A DNA stretch of 61,039 nucleotides from a virus. The notes under the pieces were generated by a model that did no database searches, was not told where the DNA came from, and saw nothing but the letters and a program-made list of their open reading frames with translations. Position numbers and translations under genes: made by a program. The DNA lies in the IMG/VR virus record IMGVR_UViG_3300044695_002628, positions 1 through 61,039 of that record. The stretch is one strand, 5' to 3'. Below, piece after piece: positions 8,897 to 16,500 of the stretch (the first letter of the stretch is position 1; each line of letters opens with the position of its first letter).

Positions 8897-8938
8897 AGAA
8901 GAAGGGTTGCAGAAATGTAGCCCTTCTTCTATTTTTTT
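8897..8938 (+). terminator. Rho-independent terminator after the capsid gene
   Basis: AGAAGAAGGG (8897-8906) pairs perfectly with CCCTTCTTCT (8921-8930) around a 14-nt loop. A run of seven T (8932-8938) follows. It lies 16 nt after the capsid stop and just before a new -10 box. This is the best-formed terminator in the window. Confidence 0.9.
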
Positions 8939-8942
8939 GTAG

Positions 8943-8948
8943 TATAAT
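8943..8948 (+). promoter_or_regulatory. Candidate -10 box (TATAAT) directly after the capsid terminator
   Basis: TATAAT lies 4 nt after the terminator T-run and 18 nt before the ATG at 8967. A GGAGG ribosome site (8955-8959) sits between them, so this unit would have a short leader. It restarts transcription for the connector genes. Confidence 0.55.
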
Positions 8949-8966
8949 TAATGTGGAGGCAGACGC

Positions 8967-9389
8967 ATGTTTGAAAAGAAAACAGTTCTTGAGCTTAAAG
9001 CAATTTGTAAAGTACTAGATATTGATGTTAAAGATTTAAAGAAAAAGGTTGATTACCTTGGTGCTATTGAGGAATCAGGATATACCTGGGAATCTTATCT
9101 AGAAAAAGTAGACAAAGACTTTACATTTGTTGAAGCGGAAATTAAAGAAGAAGCAGAAATTAAAGTAGAAACAAAAGAAAAAGTAGAAACATCCTCTCAA
9201 GGAGATGTTGTTTTAAAGATGGTTCACCCAAGAAGTGCTCTAAATGTTTCAAATATTGTGACATTTACATTTGAGCAGCCATTTCAGGTAATGTCAGCAA
9301 GCAGGGCAGAAGAGATATTAAATTTAGCAAGAGGAGAAGTTAGAAAGGCTACAACTGAAGAGATTAAGTCTTTTTATGGTATTGATTAA
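8967..9389 (+). CDS. Head-region protein with SAP-like N-terminus
   Basis: The 140-residue product begins with a helix pair (VLELKAICKVLDIDVKDLKKK) reminiscent of SAP/Rho-N domains, which often bind nucleic acid. A Glu/Lys-rich linker with repeated KVET units follows. A C-terminal domain of about 60 residues contains TFTFEQPFQVMSASRAEEIL. It lies immediately after the capsid gene in the slot often occupied by small head or connector proteins. The function is not recognised. GGAGG lies 7 nt before the ATG, and the stop overlaps the next start (TAATG). Confidence 0.6.
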   Translation: MFEKKTVLELKAICKVLDIDVKDLKKKVDYLGAIEESGYTWESYLEKVDKDFTFVEAEIKEEAEIKVETKEKVETSSQGDVVLKMVHPRSALNVSNIVTFTFEQPFQVMSASRAEEILNLARGEVRKATTEEIKSFYGID

Positions 9390-10306
9390 TGAAAGAATAT
9401 TTAACTAGTGACGGAGACGCTTTAGTAATTGAATATAGAGCCCCTGCTGGAACAGATAGCTTAATTTATGATGTTTATGATACATCTCTTGGAGTTTATT
9501 TAATTGCGGATGAAGCAGAAAAGAAAACTGCTGTAACTACCCCAGTTGCCTACCAGCCATTCCATATCACACTACCATATGATGTTGTAAAATACAATAG
9601 AAAAATTCAACTTAATCTTCAGGTGATTGACCAAGCTTCTTTTACAGAAGATACACTATATGCCTCTTTGGTGAGACCATACGCAACTGTAACAGACATT
9701 CAGGCTGCACTTGGTATAACTGGTCAAGAAACACAATTAGAAGCCTTAGAGAGAAGAGCTAGATTTATCATTGACTCTAAAGTTAGTGATCAGTTTGGAT
9801 TTACCTATGAATCAATCCAGGCATATGGTCAAGGAAGTGATGTTCTAGATCTAAGAAAAAGAACTGAGTCGTTTGATAAGGTAGTAAAGGATGACCAAGT
9901 TGTTTTTGATTCCACAGAAGATCCTGCAATTAATCTATTTTTTAGACCAGTTGCAATTGCAGAAAGCAAAACAAGACTAAAAGTCATTGAAGAAGGAGCC
10001 AACTTATTTGAGTGGGCAGAACCAACAGTTCTTGCTAATGAGCGTGGATTTGAAAAAAACAGTCTTTATACAGTTCGTGGAGAATATGGATGGAAATTTG
10101 TACCTCTTGCAATTAAAGAAGCAACCATTATGCTTGTAGAAGATATGCGTTGTGGAGACTGGAATTATAGAAATACGGGACTAAAGTCTGTAAAGAACGA
10201 TGCATTTGATTTAGAGTACAATCCAAACATTTATTCTGGAACTGGAAACCTAGCAGTTGACTCATTAATTGCACCTTACAAGAACTTTAATATGCTGGTG
10301 ATTTAA
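9389..10306 (+). CDS. Head-tail connector (adaptor)-like protein
   Basis: The 305-residue product has an N-terminal beta-rich domain of about 100 residues followed by a region resembling phage connector adaptors. The latter has VTDIQAALGITGQETQLEAL and a helix with RARFIID, the usual start of the helical adaptor fold (HK97 gp6 type). The C-terminus is helical, with KEATIMLVEDMRCGDWNYR. Adaptors form the ring beneath the portal. Position after the capsid gene and before closure-like genes supports this. The extra N-terminal domain is larger than in the minimal family. Confidence 0.6.
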   Translation: MKEYLTSDGDALVIEYRAPAGTDSLIYDVYDTSLGVYLIADEAEKKTAVTTPVAYQPFHITLPYDVVKYNRKIQLNLQVIDQASFTEDTLYASLVRPYATVTDIQAALGITGQETQLEALERRARFIIDSKVSDQFGFTYESIQAYGQGSDVLDLRKRTESFDKVVKDDQVVFDSTEDPAINLFFRPVAIAESKTRLKVIEEGANLFEWAEPTVLANERGFEKNSLYTVRGEYGWKFVPLAIKEATIMLVEDMRCGDWNYRNTGLKSVKNDAFDLEYNPNIYSGTGNLAVDSLIAPYKNFNMLVI

Positions 10307-10741
10307 ATGACATGTGTCGCTAAATCAGCATATACAATGACCGCAGACATTTATGTAGCATCTATTTCACAAAACTCAACTACTGGATCTATTACAAGAA
10401 CTTGGGTTTTTAATCAAACTATTCCGTGTCTTGCAAGAGGAATTGTTAGGGCTGGTCTTGGAGATAACTCAACCACAGTAAATATTGATGAGTTTTTAAA
10501 AGTAACAAATAGTTTAGTAAAAGTAAGGGCTGGAGTAACTTTAGACTCTACAGTAAAAGTAGCAAACATTAAAAACTCTGATGGTCTTGTTATTTGGAAA
10601 GAAAGTCCTTCAACTGGAGTTAATGGTTCAACCATATTTGAGCCTCGTGGAAGCACCCCAATAGCAGATCATCGTGGACACATTGTTGAATATGAAACAA
10701 TTTTAATGAGACCAGAAGTTCAAAAGTTAAATGGAGTTTAA
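10307..10741 (+). CDS. Putative head-closure (stopper) protein
   Basis: The 144-residue, mainly beta-strand protein contains CLARGIVRAGLGDNSTT and a C-terminal GHIVEYETILMRPEVQ strand, compatible with the small beta-barrel of head-closure proteins. Its place between the adaptor-like and gp10-like genes fits this role. No diagnostic motif was recognised, so the assignment rests on order and size. It starts directly after the upstream TAA with no gap. Confidence 0.5.
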   Translation: MTCVAKSAYTMTADIYVASISQNSTTGSITRTWVFNQTIPCLARGIVRAGLGDNSTTVNIDEFLKVTNSLVKVRAGVTLDSTVKVANIKNSDGLVIWKESPSTGVNGSTIFEPRGSTPIADHRGHIVEYETILMRPEVQKLNGV

Positions 10742-11467
10742 ATGTCTAGAATTGATTCCACAAAAATTGCTTCATTAACAAAAAAAACAAAGTTTAAATC
10801 TATTAGAACTGGAGAGCTGCCTCAAAAAATTGCAGCAACTGCACACTTTCAAGCAGAGTTAATAAATAGACTTTCTAATGAAGAAAAGGTAAGAATACAA
10901 GAGTATGGGCTACGACACATATCCAAGTATTTTGAGTCTTATATAGATCACTTAGCAAGAGTAAATCCAACTAAATATCATCACATATATGAGCCTGGTC
11001 AATCTGGAGATCCAAGAGCAAGACTATTTAAGTCAAACGTAACTTCTGATAAAAATAAAGCAGTTTTACAATATACTTTTTTGCCATCAAAAATTCCTGG
11101 TGAAAGCGGTCAAGTCTTTAAATCTAAAGCATTCATTATGGAGTCTGGAACTCCAGTAACAATTACTCCAAAAAGAGCAAAGTCCCTAGTATTTGAGGTT
11201 GACGGAGAGCTTGTGTTTTCAAAGCAAAGCTATGTTGCAAATCCTGGAGGCGTAGCAGTACAAAACTCCTTTACTGAAACCTTTAATCAATTTATGTCAT
11301 CTAGGGCAAATGATGTGCTTATTGATCTTGGATTTTATGAAAGAATAGAAAGAGCAATATTATCAGAAACAAAACTAGTACTTCGTAAGATTTCTAGTGG
11401 TACAATTTCAGGTATGGCTATGCAAGCAGCAGCATCTGCAGGAAAAATTTCTAAGAGGTCAAGGTAA
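10742..11467 (+). CDS. Neck protein of the HK97 gp10 type (putative)
   Basis: The 241-residue product sits where siphoviruses encode the gp10-like neck or tail-completion component. It is basic at both ends, with central beta segments (AFIMESGTPVTITPKRAKSLVFEVDG) and a helical C-terminus. The central segment, which describes handling of a putative exposed strand, resembles gp10-like proteins of actinophages. No catalytic motif is seen. Translation is coupled to both neighbours by abutting or overlapping codons. Confidence 0.55.
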   Translation: MSRIDSTKIASLTKKTKFKSIRTGELPQKIAATAHFQAELINRLSNEEKVRIQEYGLRHISKYFESYIDHLARVNPTKYHHIYEPGQSGDPRARLFKSNVTSDKNKAVLQYTFLPSKIPGESGQVFKSKAFIMESGTPVTITPKRAKSLVFEVDGELVFSKQSYVANPGGVAVQNSFTETFNQFMSSRANDVLIDLGFYERIERAILSETKLVLRKISSGTISGMAMQAAASAGKISKRSR

Positions 11468-12027
11468 TGGCATTAGAGCTTCCAATTCATATTATTAATA
11501 AATATCTTTACAACAAGGCAATTGCTGGAACCCAAGAAATACATGGTGTTTGGAACGTAAAAGCATTTAATACCTCACTTCCTAACGGGATTACTGACGG
11601 TTCAAGAATATTATTCTTAGAAGCTGGAAAAAGCATGGACCAAATGGTTGCTGACCTTAGAGTAGCAAATCCAAATACACTGTATCCATCTACCTACATC
11701 ATTTACGACACAATTTATCCCCCAATAAAAGGAACAATGTGGGCACTTGAAAAAGCACAAACTATCTTCTATTTTGTAACAAGCTCCGAACAACAACAGG
11801 ATATTGCCAATATTCAGTATGTAAAAAACTACATTTTTGACTTAGTAAAGAAATTTGACGAATCTGCCCAAGCAATTAACAATTCATCACAAGCTAGCAA
11901 TAACATTAGATTTAAGTATATTAGAGCAGATCAGGAAAGTCCAGATTTAGACTTTCTTGGGGACAGAGCAGAAGATGACAGAAAAATTTCCAGCCTTATC
12001 CTTACATATGAGTACACTAAATCATAA
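11467..12027 (+). CDS. Putative tail terminator protein
   Basis: The 186-residue alpha/beta protein lies directly before the tail tube gene, the usual place of the tail terminator that caps the tube and joins it to the head. Visible pieces are YPSTYIIYDTIYPP, a TIFYFVTSS strand and an amphipathic helix (YVKNYIFDLVKKFDE), in keeping with the small terminator fold. There is no specific signature; the call is positional. Its ATG overlaps the previous stop (TAATG). Confidence 0.5.
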   Translation: MALELPIHIINKYLYNKAIAGTQEIHGVWNVKAFNTSLPNGITDGSRILFLEAGKSMDQMVADLRVANPNTLYPSTYIIYDTIYPPIKGTMWALEKAQTIFYFVTSSEQQQDIANIQYVKNYIFDLVKKFDESAQAINNSSQASNNIRFKYIRADQESPDLDFLGDRAEDDRKISSLILTYEYTKS

Positions 12028-12039
12028 GTATGATCATGG

Positions 12040-12048
12040 TACTATTAT
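12040..12048 (+). promoter_or_regulatory. Candidate -10 region for the tail tube gene
   Basis: Overlapping TACTAT (12040-12045) and TATTAT (12043-12048) lie about 60 nt before the tail tube ATG. The resulting leader of roughly 50 nt ends in a perfect AGGAGGTG (12089-12096). There is no clear -35. The presence of an 80-nt gap in an otherwise gapless operon supports a regulatory function. Confidence 0.4.
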
Positions 12049-12107
12049 CTTGAGGAAACGCTGAAAAGCTAAAAAAATTTATTTTGGCAGGAGGTGTAAA
12101 TAAATAA

Positions 12108-12812
12108 ATGTCTTATAGTGCAAAAAATATTATCGTAGGTGCTGGTGTCCTTTACATTGGTAAAGATGCTGGCGTAATCTATGACGAAACAGATATCGCA
12201 AAGTCACCAAACACATTGGCTTCGGATGTAAATGGAAATACTTTCACAGATCCTTCCAAGGTTGATGATACAAAGTGGAGACACGTTGGCTATACTTCAG
12301 AAGGTGCAGAAATGTCCTTTGAACCAGATTACGGTGAAGTACAGGTAGATCAGCTTCTTGACGTAGCAAAGATCTTCAAGCAAGGTCAGCGTGTTATGTT
12401 GAACACAACATTCACAGAAGCAACTCTAGAAAACTTTCTTGTTACCATTGGTGGCAAAGACGGTGATAAAACAGGTGGATCTGCTAACATAAACGGTGCT
12501 CAAGAAACAGTCTTCCTAAATGGTGGTGCTCTTGGATACTCCCCAGTAGAAAGATCAGTTCTTGTAGTTGGTCCTGGACCAGATTCAAAGGTCGCAGCAG
12601 GTGGTATTTCAGCTGGAAAGAAGGTAGAGCGTCTTTACGTTGGATACCGAGCCCTTTCCATGGAAACTGTTACAGTTGGTATTAGAAGAAATGAAGCTAC
12701 AGTATTCCCTGTATCTTTCCGTCTTCTCCCTGCCTCTGAATCAGAGTACAATGCCCCTGATGGCAATCAGACTTATGGTAAGGTAATTGACCGTGTATAC
12801 GGTCAGGTTTAA
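12108..12812 (+). CDS. Major tail protein (tail tube)
   Basis: The 234-residue, Gly- and beta-rich protein sits between the terminator-like gene and the chaperones, the fixed place of the tail tube subunit in siphoviruses. Segments such as WRHVGYTSEGAEMSFEPDYGEVQVDQ, seen in pieces, and the C-terminal VFPVSFRLLPASESEYNAP fit the tube beta-sandwich. Hexameric rings of it form the tail. AGGAGGTG lies 11 nt upstream. Codon use shifts toward C-ending codons and GGT/CGT, as in the capsid gene. It has its own candidate promoter and terminator, so it is probably a separate high-output unit. Confidence 0.82.
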   Translation: MSYSAKNIIVGAGVLYIGKDAGVIYDETDIAKSPNTLASDVNGNTFTDPSKVDDTKWRHVGYTSEGAEMSFEPDYGEVQVDQLLDVAKIFKQGQRVMLNTTFTEATLENFLVTIGGKDGDKTGGSANINGAQETVFLNGGALGYSPVERSVLVVGPGPDSKVAAGGISAGKKVERLYVGYRALSMETVTVGIRRNEATVFPVSFRLLPASESEYNAPDGNQTYGKVIDRVYGQV

Positions 12813-12836
12813 CCTAAGTTATAATTTAATAGGTTT

Positions 12837-12860
12837 AAGGTGGGTCTTAGGACCCACCTT
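12837..12860 (+). terminator. Terminator-type hairpin after the tail tube gene
   Basis: AAGGTGGGTC (12837-12846) pairs perfectly with GACCCACCTT (12851-12860) around a TTAG tetraloop, followed by a T-containing but interrupted tract. The GC-rich 10-bp stem 24 nt after the stop codon is a convincing hairpin. The short T-tract makes efficiency uncertain. Confidence 0.75.
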
Positions 12861-12884
12861 ATTCCATTTGTATGAGAAATACTA

Positions 12885-12890
12885 TATAAT
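12885..12890 (+). promoter_or_regulatory. Candidate -10 box (TATAAT) for the chaperone-tape measure unit
   Basis: TATAAT lies 26 nt before the GTG start at 12917, with an AGGAGG ribosome site in between. It follows the tail tube hairpin by 24 nt. There is no recognisable -35. Confidence 0.5.
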
Positions 12891-12916
12891 TAAAAGGAAT
12901 CACACAGGAGGAAATT

Positions 12917-13252
12917 GTGGCAACAAAAATTTATGAAAGTATTGACCTAGAATTACTAGACGGTACCGAAGTAACAATCAAACCATTAAATATTAAAAAC
13001 TTAAGAGAAGTAATGAAGGTATGGGCAACTGCAACTTCAGCAGAAACAGAAGATGAATTTCTTAGTGTTTTGCTAGAATGCACAAAGATTGCATTTAAGC
13101 AGTACCATCCAGTATTGGCAGATGATCCAGAAAAGCTAGAAGATGCTTTGGACCTTCAGACAATGTATAAAATTCTAGAGGTAGCAGCAGACATTAGGTT
13201 GAACGACCCAAACCTGCTAGCAGCAGCTCAGGAACTAGTTGGTCAGAACTAG
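12917..13252 (+). CDS. Tail assembly chaperone, short form (G-like)
   Basis: The 111-residue product begins at a GTG with AGGAGG about 7 nt upstream. It is acidic and helical (LREVMKVWATATSAETEDEF; LLECTKIAFKQYHP), as is usual for the short tail assembly chaperone encoded between tube and tape measure. It should bind the tape measure and keep it soluble during tail assembly. Near its end the sequence CCCAAAC, in the right phase, allows a -1 shift into the downstream frame, giving the long form. Confidence 0.8.
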   Translation: MATKIYESIDLELLDGTEVTIKPLNIKNLREVMKVWATATSAETEDEFLSVLLECTKIAFKQYHPVLADDPEKLEDALDLQTMYKILEVAADIRLNDPNLLAAAQELVGQN

Positions 13253-13587
13253 ACCTAGCTGCTCTAGAATCAGAAGTTTTCCTTTTAGGTCACTGGAAGG
13301 ATTATGAAGAACTAGAAAGTTCTCTTTCTATGCCTGAACTTGTGGCAACACTTGAGGCTATTTATAAGAAAGACGAACGAAGTCAAAAGTTTTTTGCTGC
13401 ATTGCAGGGAGTTAAACTTGACGAAAGTTCTTCTGGAAGTTCTGGAAGTGATGCTCCAGTATCTTACCAAGAAATTCAAGCGAGGGCAATGAAGAAATTG
13501 ACAGGTAGCGATGAGGCAGCAAGAGCCATGAAATATGGTTTTACCTCAGACGTTGGAATGTCATACTCATTGATAGGTGAAAGTTAG
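12917..13587 (+). CDS. Tail assembly chaperone, long form by -1 frameshift (GT-like)
   Basis: If ribosomes slip back one base at 13207-13213, reading continues in the overlapping frame to the TAG at 13585. This gives about 223 residues: 99 from the short form and 124 new. The downstream frame is open from 13198 with no convincing start of its own before an ATG at 13330. It contains EVFLLGHWKDYEELE and AIYKKDERSQKFFAALQG, typical of the T part of siphovirus chaperones. Lambda G/GT is the known model. Its end overlaps the tape measure GTG (TAGTG). Confidence 0.75.
13207..13263 (+). promoter_or_regulatory. Programmed -1 frameshift signal: CCCAAAC plus possible stem
   Basis: CCCAAAC (13207-13213) lies in phase as C-CCA-AAC, a canonical X-XXY-YYZ slippery heptamer. 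Eight nt downstream, AGCAGCT (13222-13228) can pair with AGCTGCT (13257-13263) as a candidate stimulatory stem. The zero-frame stop at 13250-13252 lies inside the loop. The heptamer's phase is exact; the role of the stem is inferred. Confidence 0.75.
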
Positions 13588-16500
13588 TGTCAGACGTTAG
13601 GTCTCAATTTAGTTATGATGCAAACTTTGGTCCTGCCCAAACACAAATCAGATCTCTTGTAAAAGACATTACTGTACTTAATGCTGCTTTCAAGTCTCTT
13701 GATAATGAAGCCAATAAGGTAAGAAATGCTCGTGCAGGTTCTTTCATGTCCAGCCTTGGAAATATTGGTGGCTTTAATGCTCAAATTGTTGACCTTACAA
13801 GTGACGTAGAAAGATTTGGAAAAGCTCTTCAAAGAAACCAATTAACGCTTCGTCAATACTACAAAGAAGCAGCACAAGCCTATAAAAAGAATAGTATGGC
13901 TAGAAGGCTTGCTGAAGATGAAGTAAGAAGAGCACAATCTCAACTTGTTGGAATGGGACAAAACCAAAAGGGTCGTCAGCAAGGAATGTTGATAACCCCT
14001 CTTACAATTGATACCTCTGACATTAATACAAAAATGGCTATTAGCCAAAAACAATTCTCTATCTTTAACAAACTTGTAAGTGATGGTGCAACACAGCTTA
14101 TTAACTGGGGTAAAAATACTCAGTGGGCTGGTCGTCAGCTTACTGTTGGTCTTACAGTTCCGTTAACAATTTTTGGCTCAACTGTATCTAAAACATTTAG
14201 AGAAGTAGATAAAGAACTTACAAGATTTGCTAAAGTTTATGGATCAGATCTTGTATCAGCAAACCAGCAAGCAACAAATTCAATGAGAGCTCAAGTAGAG
14301 CAACTATCAAAAGATTTTGCTGGAAAGTATGGCATTGCTGCAAAAGAAACCGCAGGTCTTGCAGCAGATTTAGCTGCAACAGGTTTAGAAGGACAAAAAT
14401 TACTTGACTCAGTTGCACAGACAACCAGACTAGCCGTACTTGGTGAAGTTGACAGACAAGAAGCAATGAAGGCAACCCTCGCACTTCAAGGTGCTTTTAA
14501 CATGAGTACAACAGAACTTGCAGAGTCAATTAACTTTCTTAACGCTGTAGAAAACCAAACATCTGCATCACTCCAAGATTTAACTGAAGCAATTCCTCGT
14601 GTTGGTCCAGTTATTAATTCTCTTGGTGGAGATGTTAAAGATCTTGCAGTCCTTCTCGTGGCAATGAAAGAGGGAGGCGTGAACGCTGCTGAAGGTGCAA
14701 ACGCAATTAAGTCTGGTCTCGCCTCCCTTATCAATCCAACAAGACAAGCATCAGAAACTGCAAAACAATACGGAATTGACCTTGACGGGATTGTAAAAGC
14801 AAACAAGGGAAAGCTCATGCCAACTATTATGGCTTTTCAAGAAGCACTTGCTGGACTTGACTCGTTTGCTAAGGCACAAATTATTGAACAGCTTTTTGGT
14901 AAGTATCAGTTTGCAAGAATTTCTGCACTTTTTGACAATTTAAATGCATCTGGATCTCAAACCGTAGAAGTACTAAAACTTATGTCTGCTTCATCACAAG
15001 ACCTTGCAACAATTGCAAATTCTGAAATTAGAACCCTTACAGAATCATCTGCTATGCGTTTTCAAAGATCTATGGAGGCAATTAAGGCATCCTTGCTTCC
15101 TGTTGGAGAAGCACTAACAAACTCCGTAATACCTTTTATTGAAAAAACAGCAAACCTTATTAATACTTTAGTTGAATACTCAAAGGGTCTTCCTGGTCCA
15201 GTTAAAAGCTTTTTAAAGGTTGCCACTGGATTTACTTTAATTGCTGGACCTATCATTATGCTTGTTGGTGTATTTGCAAACTTTGTAGGATACATAACTA
15301 AGACTGCAATGTCTATTACTAAACTTGGTGCTGCACTTGCAGGACTAAGAACAGAAAAATTTGAAGTATTAGACGACACGCAACTTGCAGCATCTAAAGC
15401 ATCAGATGTACTTTCAAGTGCTTATAATAATCAAAGATCATCTCTTGACAAATTAAATCTAACCATGGAAGCGTACCTTGCAAATTTAAGAGAAGAAGTT
15501 ACATTAAGTAATCAATTATTTATGCCAGGAACAACACCTGGTAGAGCAGCAAAAGGCAAAGGAAAGAAAGCCAAACTTGCAATGGGAGGTCAGCCTTATG
15601 TTCCTGGAAGTGGAAATGGAGATAAGGTACCTGCACTTCTTGAGCCTGGAGAATTTGTTGTAAATAAAAAAGCTACAGAAAAGTTTGGTCCATTACTAGA
15701 ACATATTAATTTTAAACAAGCACCTAGATTCCAGAACGGTGGACCAATTGGACTTATTCGTGGTGGAGGCAAACCTCTATTTCTTGGTATGCCAGAAAAA
15801 TTTTCAGAAAAAATTGGAAATGTTAGAGGTCTTTTAAAGAATTCAGACCAAGAAGCAAGAACTGGAAGATTTGCTTCAATGGAAGTTACACCTATCGGCA
15901 CCAGAGTTGATCGTATGGGAGGATTTAGCTCCGCAATTCCAGGAGTAAATGGTGTCTATGAAATTAATGGAAAGAGATACGTTGTAAAGGGTCACACTGA
16001 CTCAGACTCTGCACTTGCAGAAGCAAGAGGAGCACAGCTAACAAGAGATATCTTTGGATTAAAGACTCCAGATCAAGAAGTTATAAAAATTGCACATCCT
16101 CAAACTGGAGAACTAATGTTTGCTGTAAGGTCTCCTTATGACGAAGCATTTGCTAAATCAAGCGGTAAGGTTGACCCAGAAGATTTTGCTGCTCAAGCAT
16201 TAGCATCTATTATCAGAAGAGACAGTGATCTTCAGCCAGACAACTTACATGGAAATGTAGTTTCAGATGTGGGTGCAGCATTTGTTGCAAATAGAGCATC
16301 GCAACCAAGAACAGTTGGCGGAGATCAGGTTCCAGTATCAGAGCAAGCACTAATTAATTTTCTTGCTAAAAAGGGTGGAGCTAAAAAATGGTTTGCTGAA
16401 TCAACTGGTGATATTGCAAGATCAATGTCTCCACAACAATATGAAGATATGTTTATGGCAAAAATTGATGATGCTATGGGAAGAACAAGAGGTGCAATTG

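Noticed and set aside
12820-12825. TATAAT between the tail tube stop and its terminator
   Set aside because: It would produce only a very short RNA ending at the hairpin 12 nt downstream. It is probably chance in AT-rich sequence, though a tiny RNA is not excluded.
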